In this document: piece by piece, positions 42,266 through 53,094 of the stretch | How positions within the stretch are numbered: the stretch's first letter is position 1 | Layout of the letters: the number at the start of each line of letters is the position of its first letter | Origin: Thelephora terrestris | Taxonomy: Eukaryota > Basidiomycota > Agaricomycetes > Thelephorales > Thelephoraceae | DNA: 64,000 nucleotides | Assembly: GCA_015956445.1 (NCBI GenBank) | Contig: WIUZ02000006.1 | Coordinates: 1,240,001 to 1,304,000 of the forward strand | Direction: 5' to 3' | The notes under the pieces: generated by a model | What the model saw: the letters and a program-made list of their open reading frames with translations, nothing else | Databases searched by the model: none | What the model was told of the DNA's origin: nothing | Position numbers and translations under genes: made by a program

Positions 42266-45077
42266 CCGGGGTAGGGGGTTCTATCTCTCCAATATTCAGA
42301 GGTGTGTAGGGGAAATCTTCTCTTCTGTCTTCCAGGGCTTGAGAACCAATGTAGGCATTATTGCTCTCAAAGTCGTACTCTTCTTCTTCTTCTGCTTCTG
42401 TCTCAGGTACCTCTCCTTCTTCGATGGTATGGGATCCTTGAGCAGCATAGACTTGTGCTGTTTGCCTTTGCTTCCTTTTGGGCAGTTGCCCAGGGTTACT
42501 TGTCTTTCTTAGATTAGCAAGAGGGGTTATGTTGTGCCACCCTGTCTTAGTTAAGAATGCTATTCTTGACCCTTCTTTGTCTTCAAAGAGATGGGCTCGA
42601 TTCCGTCGTCCCCAGGGTCTTCCTAGGAGCAACTGGAATCCAGCATGGGGCTTAACAAACAGGTTACCTCTGGTTGATACTGGTCCATCATCAGTTTGGA
42701 TTATCATCTCAGCCATTGGTACCATTCCGGCGCATTTGGTCAGGTTACCATCGACTGAAACTAACTGAATTTGGTATTTATCAGCTGTTAACCAAGGTAT
42801 TCCGGCGCTCTCAGCCAATTCCTGGCTTATGATGTTGAGCTGAGATCCACTGTCAAATATTCCAGTCATTTGGGCCTCTCCTACTTTCACTGGAATTTTC
42901 AACAGATCTCCTCTGTCCTGGTTTATCTGAGGTTCTAGCATTCGATCATTGAGGTAGTTTTCTTCTTCGTCATCTTCTTCCTGGATTGACATGTCTTCAT
43001 CAGATGGGTCCATATTATGGTCCTCGTAAACCTCTCCGACAAAGCCTGTTTTCTCCTGAGTTGGGCCTAAAACCTCACGATGTGGTCTCATCGCGGTCGC
43101 TAGGCCTCGTCGCAAAAAAGGCGAATTATTCACTATCTCCTGTACAGTTAGGGTAACTGGAGTGCTCAGAATTTCATTAGTAATTTCTGAACAATTTCTT
43201 CCTGTAGGCCCGGGATTAGTGACTTTGACGATGTTGGGCTTAAGTTGATGCGCAGGCTCCTTCCTAAAACCCTTACCAGGTTTCATCAGGACTGCCTTAT
43301 CAACATCCATTGGCACCGTTTGTTCATTAGGTTTCAACTTAACTACGCTCTTGTTGATGTCTACGGTACCCATTCCTTTGGGGTTCCCTGCCTTGTTGGC
43401 ATTAAGGTTGACGCCTGGGTTGATGGGGATTTCTTTCCTACCCAAACTTTGTGCTTTGTCACTCCTGGGGAATTTCTTCATTCCTTGGGGTCCGCTAGGT
43501 AAGATTCCTCGAGCTGCTTCTTTACGATGAACATTAGTGATGCCTTGTGTCCTTTGTACTCCATAAGCTTGATAGTTAGCTACTTGCCCAGAGGCCCATC
43601 CTAATTCTTCTTGCTCATCTGAGCTAGCATCATCTTCTTCACGTTCCACTTCTAGATAATTGTCTGTTAAATCTACACTAGGCTCATATGCTATAATTTC
43701 CGTGAAATGCACTTCTGCTACTTCACGTTTAATTGCTTGAACCCAGGTTTCATCTTGCGAACGGATAATTCGTGATCCATCAGGTCGTCGGAGTCTACCA
43801 CTGACTGGTTCTCTGACTACTTTACCTTTCTGTACCAGCTTGTTTACTTCTTCACAATACCTGATGTGGTGTCCTTGTTCTCCACAACCAAAGCAAGTGA
43901 AGTTCTGACCAATTGCATTGGATCCTGTCCCCAATGAATATGATTGCTGAGGGGGTTTTCCCGATTGTTGAGATGTTGGGTTGAAACGTTGTTGGGAAGG
44001 GGAGTTGAAGGGTTGTCGGGGTGGGTTATTGAATTGCTGATGGGGAGGAGGGTCTCTCTGAAACTGTCCATTTTGCCTAAAGGGTTTGTTGGCACCTTGT
44101 CTTGCAGGCGCTTCCACTACGTCTTTAAGCTCAGGATATTCTCTGACGAGATGAACATACTTAACGAAGTACTCTGGTTCCGTTATCTTTAAGCTGCTCA
44201 TTTCTTCAACAAGCTTGTTGAGGTCTCTGTCACCTTTGCCTTTACGCTTCTTGGTTCTAGGGGGTGTCTTGGGAGGGGTAGGGGGTGTTCTTCGTTGAGT
44301 AAGGGGTTTTACTTCAACATCAGATTCGTCTTCTGAACTGTATCCTTTGTCCTTGTCTTTGTCATCTTCTGCATCTGAGTCTGAGTCTGATTCGGAGGAA
44401 TCGTACCCAGTCCTAGTTGTGAGGTGCTGGTCAAACCTATTGGGGTTGAGAACAGAGTTTGCAGCTCTTTCAATGTCTGAGATCTCAAATGGGATGGTTA
44501 CGTCCAAATCTGGGTTCACCATTCTCATATGTGATTCCAGCTGCCTTCTGAGGGACCCATTCAGTCCTTCCCAGAAGTATCTGCGAACCTCCCTGTTGGA
44601 GATTCTCTTCTTCTCTTTAGCTAAGCCTACCAGTTTCCAAAAATCTAACTGGTACTTCTTGAAGTCATGGAGAGTACGCATCTTGTGTTGTCTCCATTTA
44701 GCTGTAAATCCCTCGATTTTTCCCATGTTTAGGCATACCTCTTTTTCTCCAAAGAAGTATTCTAAATCCTTCAAGAGTTCAATATAATCTCTATTGGCAT
44801 GGGAAGGCAAGCTCCGGAGTTTCCGAGCTACCTTGTCACTGCAATACCTGACAAGTCCTTGGTACTTTTCTCTGGATGCAATAATCCTGTAACGTTCACA
44901 GAGGTGTTCATAGGTTTCCAGGAAAGGTTCCAGACTGTGAGGTTCTCCATTGAATGTACGTGGAGCACGTGATCTGTTAGGGGAAGGTAGTTCCAAATAG
45001 GAACCAGTATAGGGGAAGAATTCCTCATTCCTAGTGGTTGGGGACCGTTCATTCTCAGATTCAGACAAACGAGTCAT
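42266..45077 (-). CDS. Element 2 Gag-protease
   Basis: Gag domain in the first about 230 residues (EPFLETYEHLCERY, YFWEGLNGSLRRQLE), then an acidic linker and a Gln/Pro/Asn-rich stretch. The zinc knuckle CFGCGEQGHHIRYC is near residue 390. The aspartic protease has GIFDSGSQLNII and LLGRPWGRRN near residues 735-815. It is closely related to 14796-18290 in domain order and sequence. The frame starts 107 bases inside the 5' LTR, as in Element 1. Confidence 0.92.
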
Positions 45078-45164
45078 GGTAGTAGTAGGGAGGGGGATAG
45101 GGGTGGATAAGGGTCTAATGGTATGTATGGTGTCTTGGGTGATATGTGTATTTACACTGGATTC

Positions 45165-45181
45165 CCTCGCCGTGGGCTCCA
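45165..45181 (-). promoter_or_regulatory. Element 2 primer-binding site
   Basis: TGGAGCCCACGGCGAGG, two bases inside the 5' LTR, identical to Element 1. The tRNA is not assigned. Confidence 0.75.
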
Positions 45182-45183
45182 GT

Positions 45184-46744
45184 TGTCGTGCTCGTGGGTG
45201 GTGTAGTGTTATGTTCTATACAGAAGATAACTAGACCCAGTTGGTTCGCTTAGAGACTAAGTGTATAGAAGCTAAGCAGGCTGGTTGAGTAGTCTATGAA
45301 CTCGACTAACAACTCCACAGGGTGAGCGGGGTTCCTCTTTCCGGCTCTCGGACCTGATGAGTTCGCTGAGGGATCTACTCTGTGAGTGTGTCCTTCAGTA
45401 TTATTCCAAGGGAATCAGACGTACTATATCACTCAGTTGTTCCTGTTCCTTGATTAGACGCTTATCTGGTGTGTGGGGGTTTGGTGGTGATTTGATGGGA
45501 ATGGAGTTCCTGATCTAAGGGGGGGATCAAGAGTGGAGGGGATGATCTACTGGGGTAGACCAAAGGGGAGGGGGAAAGAGGGGGGTGCTCAAATGGTGTG
45601 TTTGAGGCTGAATTCCTAAGGCTGTGCTTTGATGCTGTGCTTAGGGCTGTGCTTAGGGCTGTGCCTAAGGCTGTGTATTGAGGCTGTGTATTGATGCTGT
45701 GCTTAGGGCTATGCCTAAGGCTGTGCTGAGGCTGTGTCGTGTGACTAGACCTAAAAGGGAAGGTGTACACTTACACCTGGGGCTGTGCTAGATATGTTGT
45801 AAAGGTGACAAGATATGTCGTAAAACTGGGAGGGTATAACTGATACCCTAAACTTTGCTGCAGGTGACGTCTAGTACGTCTAACTGATATGTCTTCAATA
45901 ATCTTCAGATAATAAACCTATGTCGTAAAATATGTCGTAAGTCCTTGTGGTACTGCTAAATCTGGCTGTCACTCAGTCAGTCACTTCTCTGAGGTGGGGT
46001 TATCTGCCTAAAGTTTCAGACTTTAGTACTACAGATACCAAGATTCCAACGTCTCAAGTGTACTAAGCTTATTCAGTTCTTCTGACTTAGAACTTCTTCT
46101 CACAGAGGGTAGGGCTAAAATATGGTATGTGATTGCTCAAATCACTCAACCAATCAGTCCTAAGGGAATTGAGGTAGATACTTTAGGGGGTAGATGTAGA
46201 GAGAGAGGGGGTAGATGTAAAGTGGGGGGGGAAAAGAGACACTGAGCAAAAAGATGCTCAGCTGATGTGAGGATAGAGCAAACTGTGCTTTTCTCCTGAG
46301 CAGTAGGTACCTGTTCTTCTCTTAGAAGTGGGGTTGAGGTCTATATATACTATTTTACACAAGAATGTTCCAGAACATTCCAGCACTTTCCACAATGTTC
46401 CATAATATTCCGTCATGTTCCATCTGCTTCCATAGCATTCTTGGTGTGACAAGTTATCACATTTGTGACGTTCCGTCACCTTCTAGAATGTTCCAGCACT
46501 TTCCAGCGTGTTCCAGGAAGTTCCATGATGTTCTAGGGCTTTCCATGGCTATCTGATCTCTTGATCTAATCTGTAGGATCCTTATCTTATCTTATCTAGA
46601 ATGGATTATAATTAGACTTTCTGTTATCTAATCTCATCAGGCTTAAATAATTCTTTAATCATTTAAATAATCCATTGTTCAACTTGTTGACTATAAATTG
46701 TGCGTAAAATCGTAAATAAATAATGATAATCCTGGGGTCCGACA
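45184..46744 (-). repeat. Element 2 5' LTR (1561 bp)
   Basis: Identical by eye to 26306-27866. The promoter lies in its distal third, with TATATATAC at 46342-46350. Confidence 0.95.
46363..46494 (-). promoter_or_regulatory. Heat-shock-element-like array in Element 2 5' LTR
   Basis: GAATGTTCCAGAACATTCC (46363-46381) is a run of four alternating GAA/TTC pentamers 13 bases from the TATA-like site. TTCTAGAATGTTCC (46481-46494) is a second run, next to GTGACGTTCCGTCAC, which also occurs in the Element 1 LTR. The two LTR families are otherwise quite different, so the shared block is notable. Confidence 0.6.
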
Positions 46745-47702
46745 ACGGACCCACCAATGCCCCTGTCATATACCCCCATTAGGTCCAAATATATCCCGAT
46801 TAGGCCCCCAATGCTACTTGACCACCCCTTTGTGCTTCCCACAGATTTAACGTCAAAACCCCATCTGCCAACATCATCTGGTCACATGACCCCCTCACAC
46901 GACCAATTCCGTTCCTACTGATGCTCCTGTTATGTAATCCCATCAGGCCCAAATATGTCCCGATTAGGCCCCAAACGCTACTTGACCACCCCTTTGTGCT
47001 TCCCACACATTTACTGTCAAATCCTTCCCACTGATTAACTGTCATAAAATGGCACCCTTGCCACACTTTTTATGTAAATCCCTGGTAACCACTAATGTCT
47101 GGTCGAGGTGAGGAGCGAGGATTCCGATATCGGGTCCACCGTCCTTACCGACAGGTCGAGTCCGAGATCCAACTCCGACACCAGCTTCGCCTCGCATGGC
47201 AGGATCCCACCCAGGGGTCCGATGAGGGAGACGGAGGGTCACTCGCCGACTACGTCAATAGTACTGTCGAGCAGTCACCCGGTGATGGAGATGTGGGACC
47301 AGGTGTTCAGCAGTTCAGTGACATCTGGGAGGCTGATCGGTCCGCTCGAAGGCATCTCTTCCTATCAGCTTGAACTAGTCGTTCAGCTGAGTGCCAAAGA
47401 CGGTGACGCTATGTTCAGGGAGGTCCTAGCGAGAAGGGGCCAGCACTACGATCTCCGGGATGGACAGTTGATGACTTTTAGGCCTGCCGTAGATAGAGTT
47501 GATTTCTGATGGGACGTTGGTAGCACTTGTATAGCTTGTTGTGGATTCGCTGGGAATAGTACGCGCGTGTGTGTGTTTCGAATGATTGGTGTGAAGGATA
47601 AGGAGTGTGAAGCATTCAAACATAAGAAATGGTAAGAAGAGTTCGAAGAAAGAGCATGTTATAAAAAGTTTTTTTTTTTTTAAAATACCATGTTCCTGAC
47701 AC

Positions 47703-49513
47703 GGCGCTTCTTGTATTCGGTTTCGGTTGCTGAAGTAAGAACATAGTTTAGATTTCGTCAGTACCTTTCGCGACATGGGGAAGGGAGGTTATTGATGTCA
47801 ATGTCGGCGTGACAAGCGGACGGGTGATTTGCGTCTATGGGCCGTAACATCGCGGGGTAGAAATGCGGTCCACCAAGTTTATTGCGTCCGGGTAGATTAC
47901 AAAGGAGCCGACATCCCTTCCTACCGTGATGGCCCACAGATCCGGTAAGTTTGGCCATAGCGACAGCATCCGCTAAGACCAAAAATAGAAGGAGGAGACT
48001 GAGCTGAAATGTCCGAGTGTACGAGTCGTAAATTCGCAGGCCTTCCCTTTGAAGTGCGGAAACATGTGCGAGGCCAGGGAAGATAAAGGACTCAAGATGT
48101 TCCGGAGCCTTTGGACCGGGTATGATACCTCCAGGGAGGATATTGCGAACCTTGTAGCGTTTGTCAGGACCCATCTCCAGTAAAATCCAGACGTATATCC
48201 AGCACTCGGACTTCTTATCTCGGTAAAGCTGTGCACCGTCGATAGAAAACATGAGCAGAGTATCGTACCCATTAATTTCACCCTCTTCAACACGATCGAG
48301 GTAAGCCGATCCGCTGAGGATGTCATCATAGCCGCCAGTGTCGCCCGCGGCTGTCCGTCGCTGCCTATAGAGCATCTTCTCGGCCGTCTCCGGGTGTTTC
48401 CAGCGAGCCTGAATTTGCGGCCCAGCGAGAAATGTAGAGAACTGCCTCTGAGGGATTTTGGCTGTTCTCTCAAGATCCTCAAGCCGGGCGGGGTCGTAGC
48501 GAGGTTTCTGGCAGCGAGGGCAAGACTCAAGGTCGGCAAAAGGTCCTGTGAACGCCGCACAAGTGTCGATACACATGTCGGCCTTAAGCGTGATAATTCC
48601 AGAGAGGTTCTGAACCGCCCGTTTGACGCAATGATAAGATAACATCTCGGCTTCGGGGAACCTCTCCCGAATCGAGTCGCACATATCCTCATACGCGTCC
48701 TGAGAGCTGTTGATAAAATTGATGAAACACGAGATAGATAGGCGCAAGTCCGGGTCATCAGATGGGGTGGACGTGTGGGGGGTAGGGTTTCTGAGCGCAT
48801 GAAGCTCTTCGGGATTGAGCTGAGACTCGAGAGTGGTGTTTTCGAGCATCTCGACAAACTGGAGGGACTCAATAATTTTTGGGAGAACAACTGGATCGTT
48901 GGAAACCGGCGGCAGATCGTCGGGCAAAGGGGGTACTTCTTCCACGGTGTCGTTCCCAGATTCGTCCAGATGATCAAGGGAAAAGCACCCTTGATTAATA
49001 GCTTCAAGTGGGTTGAGTGGAGGAGGATCTTCGTCGTCGCAATCGATGCTTTCAAGAGGGGGGGGCGGAGGAGGATCCAAGCCGGGTTCCTGGTCAAGTG
49101 AGGCCTGCGGAGGAGAAATTTGAGGCATTTCCGGGGACGTTTCATCGTTCTGAGAACGTCCCGCACCAGACCCAGTGTTCTGAGCAAAAATTTAGTGAGA
49201 TTTGTCTGATATTCGACGCATATATCCAGCTATCTAATCTCACACGTACCGAGGCTGATCGAGACGCTCGGTTAGATGGAGGCGGAACTCTGTCGGTGGA
49301 AGCTCCTTGATGTCTTCCGTTTCGACGCCGGGTTCAACGTCTTCGGATGGGAGGAGTGATCTCAGGTAGGCTGAGGATCCTATCCCGGGTTCGTTGCGAG
49401 AGCTTCCTCTTGAGGCGGCCTCCGTGATTATAGAACGTGGATTTTGCAACAGCCTGCCCGCCGTTACAATGTTTAGTGCAACGGCAGTAGTGGTCTTTTT
49501 TTGCTGGAGGCAT
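47703..49513 (-). pseudogene. Tnp2-type (CACTA/EnSpm) transposase, N-terminal part only
   Basis: The first exon starts at the ATG at 49513 with a cysteine-rich head (HYCRCTKHCNGG, STFYNH). The main exon (47758-49128 and upstream) carries CPRCQKPRYD, SIDGAQLYRDKKSECW, NILPGGIIPGPKAPE, SFIFPGLAHVSALQ, GSVGHHGRKGCRLLC, GPHFYPAMLRP and ADIDINNLPS, the conserved order of basidiomycete Tnp2 transposases. A GT-AG intron is likely near 47729-47770. An intron with GTACGTG near 49245 is likely upstream. The frame changes once in the first 80 codons, by frameshift or unseen intron. The catalytic C-terminal half is absent because the gene-bearing unit ends at 47702. No CACTA tips were found. Confidence 0.85.
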
Positions 49514-50181
49514 CCAAACAGGCGTTAGGAGGAGGGGACGTGTCGTACGCCGGGACTGGGTGAGAGACTTAGGAAAAAAGTAGAATTCTATTTGTGTACA
49601 AAAACTACAAAAATACAGTTTAATTCACTCAAATATTGCGGATGGGCGTAGCCCCACTAGATCTATGTTGAACTTAAGAAAATCGGCGCGAGTTAATTAA
49701 GATCACGCGGATCGGATCGTCCCGTGTCGACGGGGCTAGATCCGCGCTTGGTGGAGTGTCGTAGGTTGTCGACCGGGTTCGCCAGGAACAGACGGTTCGC
49801 CAGTGACACACCAGACTCGCTGACGCTCGCCTGGTTTTTCACTGGGTTTGAGCGCTTGAGCGAGGAGGAGGAAGCCACCACTGGAGTCCAAAGTCGAGAT
49901 GAGATATAGTGACACCGGTGTGACGGGTTCTGGCAGGAAGGTCACGCCGCGTCACTGATCACACGGACGAGGTCAGCGCCTGGCACTGGCAGCCGCTTAG
50001 TCTCCTCCAGACCACGTACTAATACTGGCGATCGCCGCTGAGGGACGTAGCAGGCAGCCGCTGCTGGTCAACTCGGCGGGTTTGCCAACGGGGCTCAAAT
50101 ATGGAATCCTCCCAAAAGACTGACTCATACGCCAACCTGTTGTGCCGTTTCTTCAGTTCTTCAGGCTTCAAGTCTTAACTT
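49514..50181. other. Intergenic segment, no gene seen
   Basis: GC-rich sequence with several short direct repeats around GCTTGAGCG and CGCCAG near 49780-49860. There is no convincing frame. The upstream region or terminal repeat of the Tnp2 element may lie here, but no inverted tip can be shown. Confidence 0.35.
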
Positions 50182-50478
50182 ATGTTGCCTACTTGCATAG
50201 AACTTGATGGAAATTGGTTTCCCAGTGGACCACACGCGATATATGAATCAGATTCTAATCAGTACTGGATTCTCTACCGACTCGGAGAGTTATGGATTTT
50301 GGGATACCTGACCCTGGCCCCATTCACGTTGATTAAACCGCTTGAACCCCCCCGCCGTCGGATTCGCCTTGTCCACCTCTTTGGTTCATACCCACCGGAG
50401 TGTGCGCCGCCGCCACCGCGCCCCGACTGGGTAGACTTATCCCTGGTCGCCCGATTTTTTGTAGGGAAAAAATATTGA
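50182..50478 (+). CDS. Hypothetical 98-aa protein, uncertain
   Basis: A short open frame with ordinary composition (MLPTCIELDGNW, YWILYRLGELW) and a Pro/Arg-rich second half. It converges with the F-box gene, whose stop lies 67 bases further on the opposite strand. No family is recognised and no paralogue is present in the window. It may be a chance frame or one exon of a decayed gene. Confidence 0.25.
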   Translation: MLPTCIELDGNWFPSGPHAIYESDSNQYWILYRLGELWILGYLTLAPFTLIKPLEPPRRRIRLVHLFGSYPPECAPPPPRPDWVDLSLVARFFVGKKY

Positions 50479-50544
50479 ATAGCCAATGCGTTCTATCACG
50501 AACAGCTGTTTGTATAGATAAGGCCTCGAGAGTCTAGGTGTACA

Positions 50545-52058
50545 TCACAACGCACTGGCAAAATCGCATACCCAGAGCGCACCCGTATTCATATCTTTGG
50601 GACGCGTACGGATTGTCCGTCTCTCACAAGTGATCACCGGCTTGCAGTCCAGGTACTCAAATTCCCCATTCGCCTCTTCCTTCTTCACCGCAGACTCCAG
50701 CAGCCGCACACTAAAGTCCTCGATGCAACCATAAACGTCCACGCAGAGCACCAACCGAAACTTCCGTGCGTTGTGCATCTCGCGAAACACCCTCAGCTGT
50801 CGCGGGAACTCCCACAGATCTGGTCGAGTGCGATGGCGGATGCAAATGGGGTCCGTGTCGCAGCGGTAGCAAAATGCCGACCCACCAAAGTCTCCATCGC
50901 GATAGATGATTACGATATCGAGCATTCCAGGAGATGCAACGGAGGAGAGCACGGTTTTCAGGAATTCAGGTGTCGCATCCCCCCCGCAGGAGATTAATTC
51001 TGCTGTGGTTTCGAATGTCCGAAGGGCCTTGTTCCGTGACAGATCAAAACGTAATCCCTGTTTTTTTGCTACAGATAGCTATGTTGAGTCCGTCTCCTCT
51101 CCTTCAGAAAAGAAAACTCACCATATGGATCAGTTGGGTACAACCTCAGCGTCTCCAGGGTCTCTGTGCACTTTTCCAAAAGGAGTGGTAGACACCTTAC
51201 CCCGAAGAGGTCCATTCGATGAAACCGAAGCCCTCCGAAAAGCGTGACCATATCCTTCACAATCTGTGTCCTCGTGAATAATGCGAGCGTCAACCGTCCT
51301 CGCAGTGGGGGTGAGGAGGGGGGGACGAGCGTTGTGTCGGCCATATTCTCTTCTTCGTACCTGAGGGAAGTGTAGCAAAGCTTGAGGTCTTGGAGATTTG
51401 GAAAGAGTCCGATGAAATACACAATCTGTCGGGATGAGCCGTTTGGCTGTCTGAGGGCAAGAAACCGAAGTGTCGGTGAGAGGTGTCCGAAGTACCGTTG
51501 AAGGTCTGGCATGAAGCGATATAGTTGGAGATCATCTATCCCAAGTTCTTGGAGGTTCCTGAGCGCGGAGAAGTAACGCAGGTTGCGTTCATCCAGCCGT
51601 TCGGGAGTGAAACAGCCATGACTGCAATGCAACAGGCGGATCCGGAATCGTTTGACAAGTGGGAGTAGGCCCAACTCGTACATCTTTTTGAGCGGCACGG
51701 GCCACAAGCGCCTTTTGTCCATCGGGGCCAAGGAGTCGTGATCCGTTGTGAGGGAGTGGTGAAGATCACGGATGGTAGCAATGTACCAAGAACGACAAGT
51801 CAAGGAGCATGCTAGAAGAGTGCTTATGTCGTCAATGAAATAGGAGAGAACCTCTTCCACAAGTTCTGCTGGGAGCCTGGTGATTGGAGATGAGCATACA
51901 ATAGATGCCTTCGTGGCATCTGAATTGAAAAACGACTTGATCCCGGTTTTCGTTAGGCACCAGAGTTTGTTGATAAGGGATTGGTTAGCTACAGTAACGT
52001 CAGCAAAACACGATAGCGATGAGATACGGGGTGAATAGGCACTTGTCAGCGAGGACAT
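50545..52058 (-). CDS. F-box protein with leucine-rich-repeat-like C-terminus (486 aa)
   Basis: Two exons: 51122-52058 and 50545-51068, with a 53-bp GT-AG intron (GTGAGT...TAG) splitting a codon. The F-box lies near residues 55-100 (ITRLPAELVEEVLSYF, LLACSLTCRSW). The rest has repeated leucine patterns (LGLLPLVKRFRIRLL, LRNLQELGID, FPNLQDLKLCY) and a tail with DLSRNKALRTFE and FLKTVLSSVASPG, known from Agaricomycete F-box families. Such proteins are expected to be substrate receptors of SCF ubiquitin ligases; this role is inferred from the family. The start at 52058 is the first in-frame Met. Expression level and target are unknown. Confidence 0.8.
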
Positions 52059-52153
52059 TGGGTCGTTGTCACCAGTGTTGTTATAACTGTGAGTTCTCGC
52101 CGGGGGCGGTAGGATCGGCGAGAAGGAATCCGAGACGGGGGTTATGGTGATGG

Positions 52154-52457
52154 TTATGAGTTAGAGTGCCCACTCCCCTCGATCGTTCGCCCGTACCTTA
52201 GGATGGGATTGAAAGTACCCTGTTTCTTACGATATTTGTAGAGGGCTCTACGTTTCTCGGAAAGGGAAAGGTTGTCTTCCAACCCCGAAGCAAAAGAGTT
52301 CAAATGATTCATTTGGGAAACTCTGGACGCGCTGGACACAGGGGCTCCTGACTTGTTTCATCCTCAGGATGTCTAGGATTGGCGCGTACGCCAACGCCTT
52401 CTCAAGAAGCTCCAGTGGAAGCCTTTCAATGGGCCCCAAGATCCCGGCGGAGCTCAT
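52154..52457 (-). pseudogene. F-box gene fragment, frameshifted
   Basis: The start at 52457 gives MSSAGILGPIERLPLELLEKA and continues as a typical F-box (ILDILRMKQV). The family sequence then continues in another frame: FASGLEDNLSLSEKRRALYKYR and KKQGTFNPILR, which is characteristic of Agaricomycete F-box proteins. The frame change near 52350 and the missing C-terminal several hundred residues show a broken copy. It lies about 100 bp upstream of the F-box gene on the same strand and belongs to a different F-box subfamily. Confidence 0.6.
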
Positions 52458-53094
52458 AGTTCTGCACGCGATGGAAGTTGGAAGTTGGGAAAGAATACCT
52501 CGTCAGGGCGTCTAGCGGATGCAGTGCCGACAAACGTCAGGCCCAGGGCGTTCGCACAGTTCATCTCAAACCTTCATATTCACGTCCTCGGTTTGGTGCA
52601 ATAACGGAAACAAAAGTGGGGGGTGGTCAAGAGAATTCGCTCCAAGGGCCACAAAAATCCGCTGCTTAATCAACTCATGAAGTATGGGGTGGTGACTAAG
52701 CAATTGTCACGACCACAAGATATTCAAACCTACAATTCACGTTCAAAGAATCCATCTGGGCAAAGTATAGACTCGGCCGGTGGTACATCCACGCGTCAAG
52801 TAATGTGTACCCCCCAAGAGAAACACAAGAACAGGTGGCGCGAATCGACAACCGTCAGATTGAAAACGGGGTCTCCTGGAGGTTCAGATGCCTCAGTCTG
52901 GAATTGTTTTGTGGTAACAGTTGGCTCATCTCATTATCGTTTGCAGCGCAAAGGAAATCGTAGCTGTAGCCACACGAACTTTCGCATCCGAGGAAACAGA
53001 TCCTTCAAGGTAAACAAGTGAAGCTTGCATGACCTGGGTAGGCGATTACGGAGTTTCGGTGAGCAGAAAGACATAGGAAACACTGGAACTACAA
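52458..53094. other. Intergenic segment, no gene seen
   Basis: Short frames only. A plus-strand stretch near 52880-52990 has protein-like codon texture and may be debris of a gene, but no family is recognised. Confidence 0.3.

Larger units (their letters stand above)
26306..46744 (-). mobile_element. Element 2: 20.4-kb Ty3/Gypsy LTR retrotransposon with all main parts
   Basis: The element reads on the minus strand. LTRs of exactly 1561 bp (26306-27866, 45184-46744) start TGTCGTG and end CCGACA. No difference was seen between them where compared, so insertion is recent. Target duplication ACGG (26302-26305, 46745-46748); it sits in the right arm of the palindrome. Parts in order are primer-binding site, Gag-protease, ORF2, a 2-kb spacer, RT-RNase H, integrase, small 3' frames and the 3' LTR. 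It is unusually long for Gypsy (commonly 5-10 kb). Apart from a solo-LTR-like insert it looks close to whole. It is the natural candidate helper type for Element 1. Confidence 0.97.
22176..47097. mobile_element. 4.5-kb palindromic fold-back element (holds Element 2)
   Basis: Excluding Element 2 it is about 4.48 kb and almost wholly palindromic: 22180-24300 returns inverted at about 24470-26305 and 46749-47090. The arms are near identical (23075-23278 mirrors 25551-25754 exactly in translation). The tips are CAGCTGTGGTGACAACC and the inverse CATTAGTGGTTACCAGGG. A 7-bp target duplication TCTGGTC flanks it (22169-22175, 47098-47104; 8 bp with one mismatch), which suits hAT, or a MULE-type Foldback element if 9 bp is intended. 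No transposase is encoded. The arms hold many GTCATGTGAC-like sites and repeated TTTTGATGGCTTACATAAGC units, typical of subterminal transposase-binding repeats. Confidence 0.85.
20842..47509 (+). pseudogene. Coiled-coil protein gene, copy 2, interrupted by the palindromic element
   Basis: Same exon layout as 8230-9968: exons at 20842-20973, 21072-21377, 21433-21645, 21698-22054, and a last exon that begins at 22149 and is entered by the palindromic element after 22175; its remainder lies at 47105-47509. Splice sites are conserved at all four introns, and most differences from copy 1 are conservative (for example MAPSANPYP to MTASANPYP). That suggests the protein was under selection before the insertion. 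As it stands the gene carries about 25 kb of inserted DNA in its last exon and is unlikely to work. Confidence 0.7.
20715..47702 (+). mobile_element. Second copy of the gene-bearing unit, interrupted by nested insertions
   Basis: The right tip CCTGACA (47696-47702) and about 2 kb of sequence match 8103-10154. The left tip is not found; sequence upstream of 20715 is unrelated. The unit is split at 22175/47098 by the palindromic element. At its right tip it interrupts a Tnp2 transposase gene. Divergence from copy 1 is several percent by eye, so the two copies are older than the giant elements' current insertions. Confidence 0.65.

Noticed and set aside
1613-47702. TGTCGCGACG at 1613 as the left tip of the second gene-bearing unit
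   Set aside because: The bases before 1613 do not match the CGGCG that follows the right tip, so no target duplication supports it.
47758-49128. Host gene of unknown function
   Set aside because: The conserved order SIDGAQLYRDKKSECW, ILPGGIIPGPK, VGHHGRKGCR and HFYPA identifies a Tnp2 transposase.
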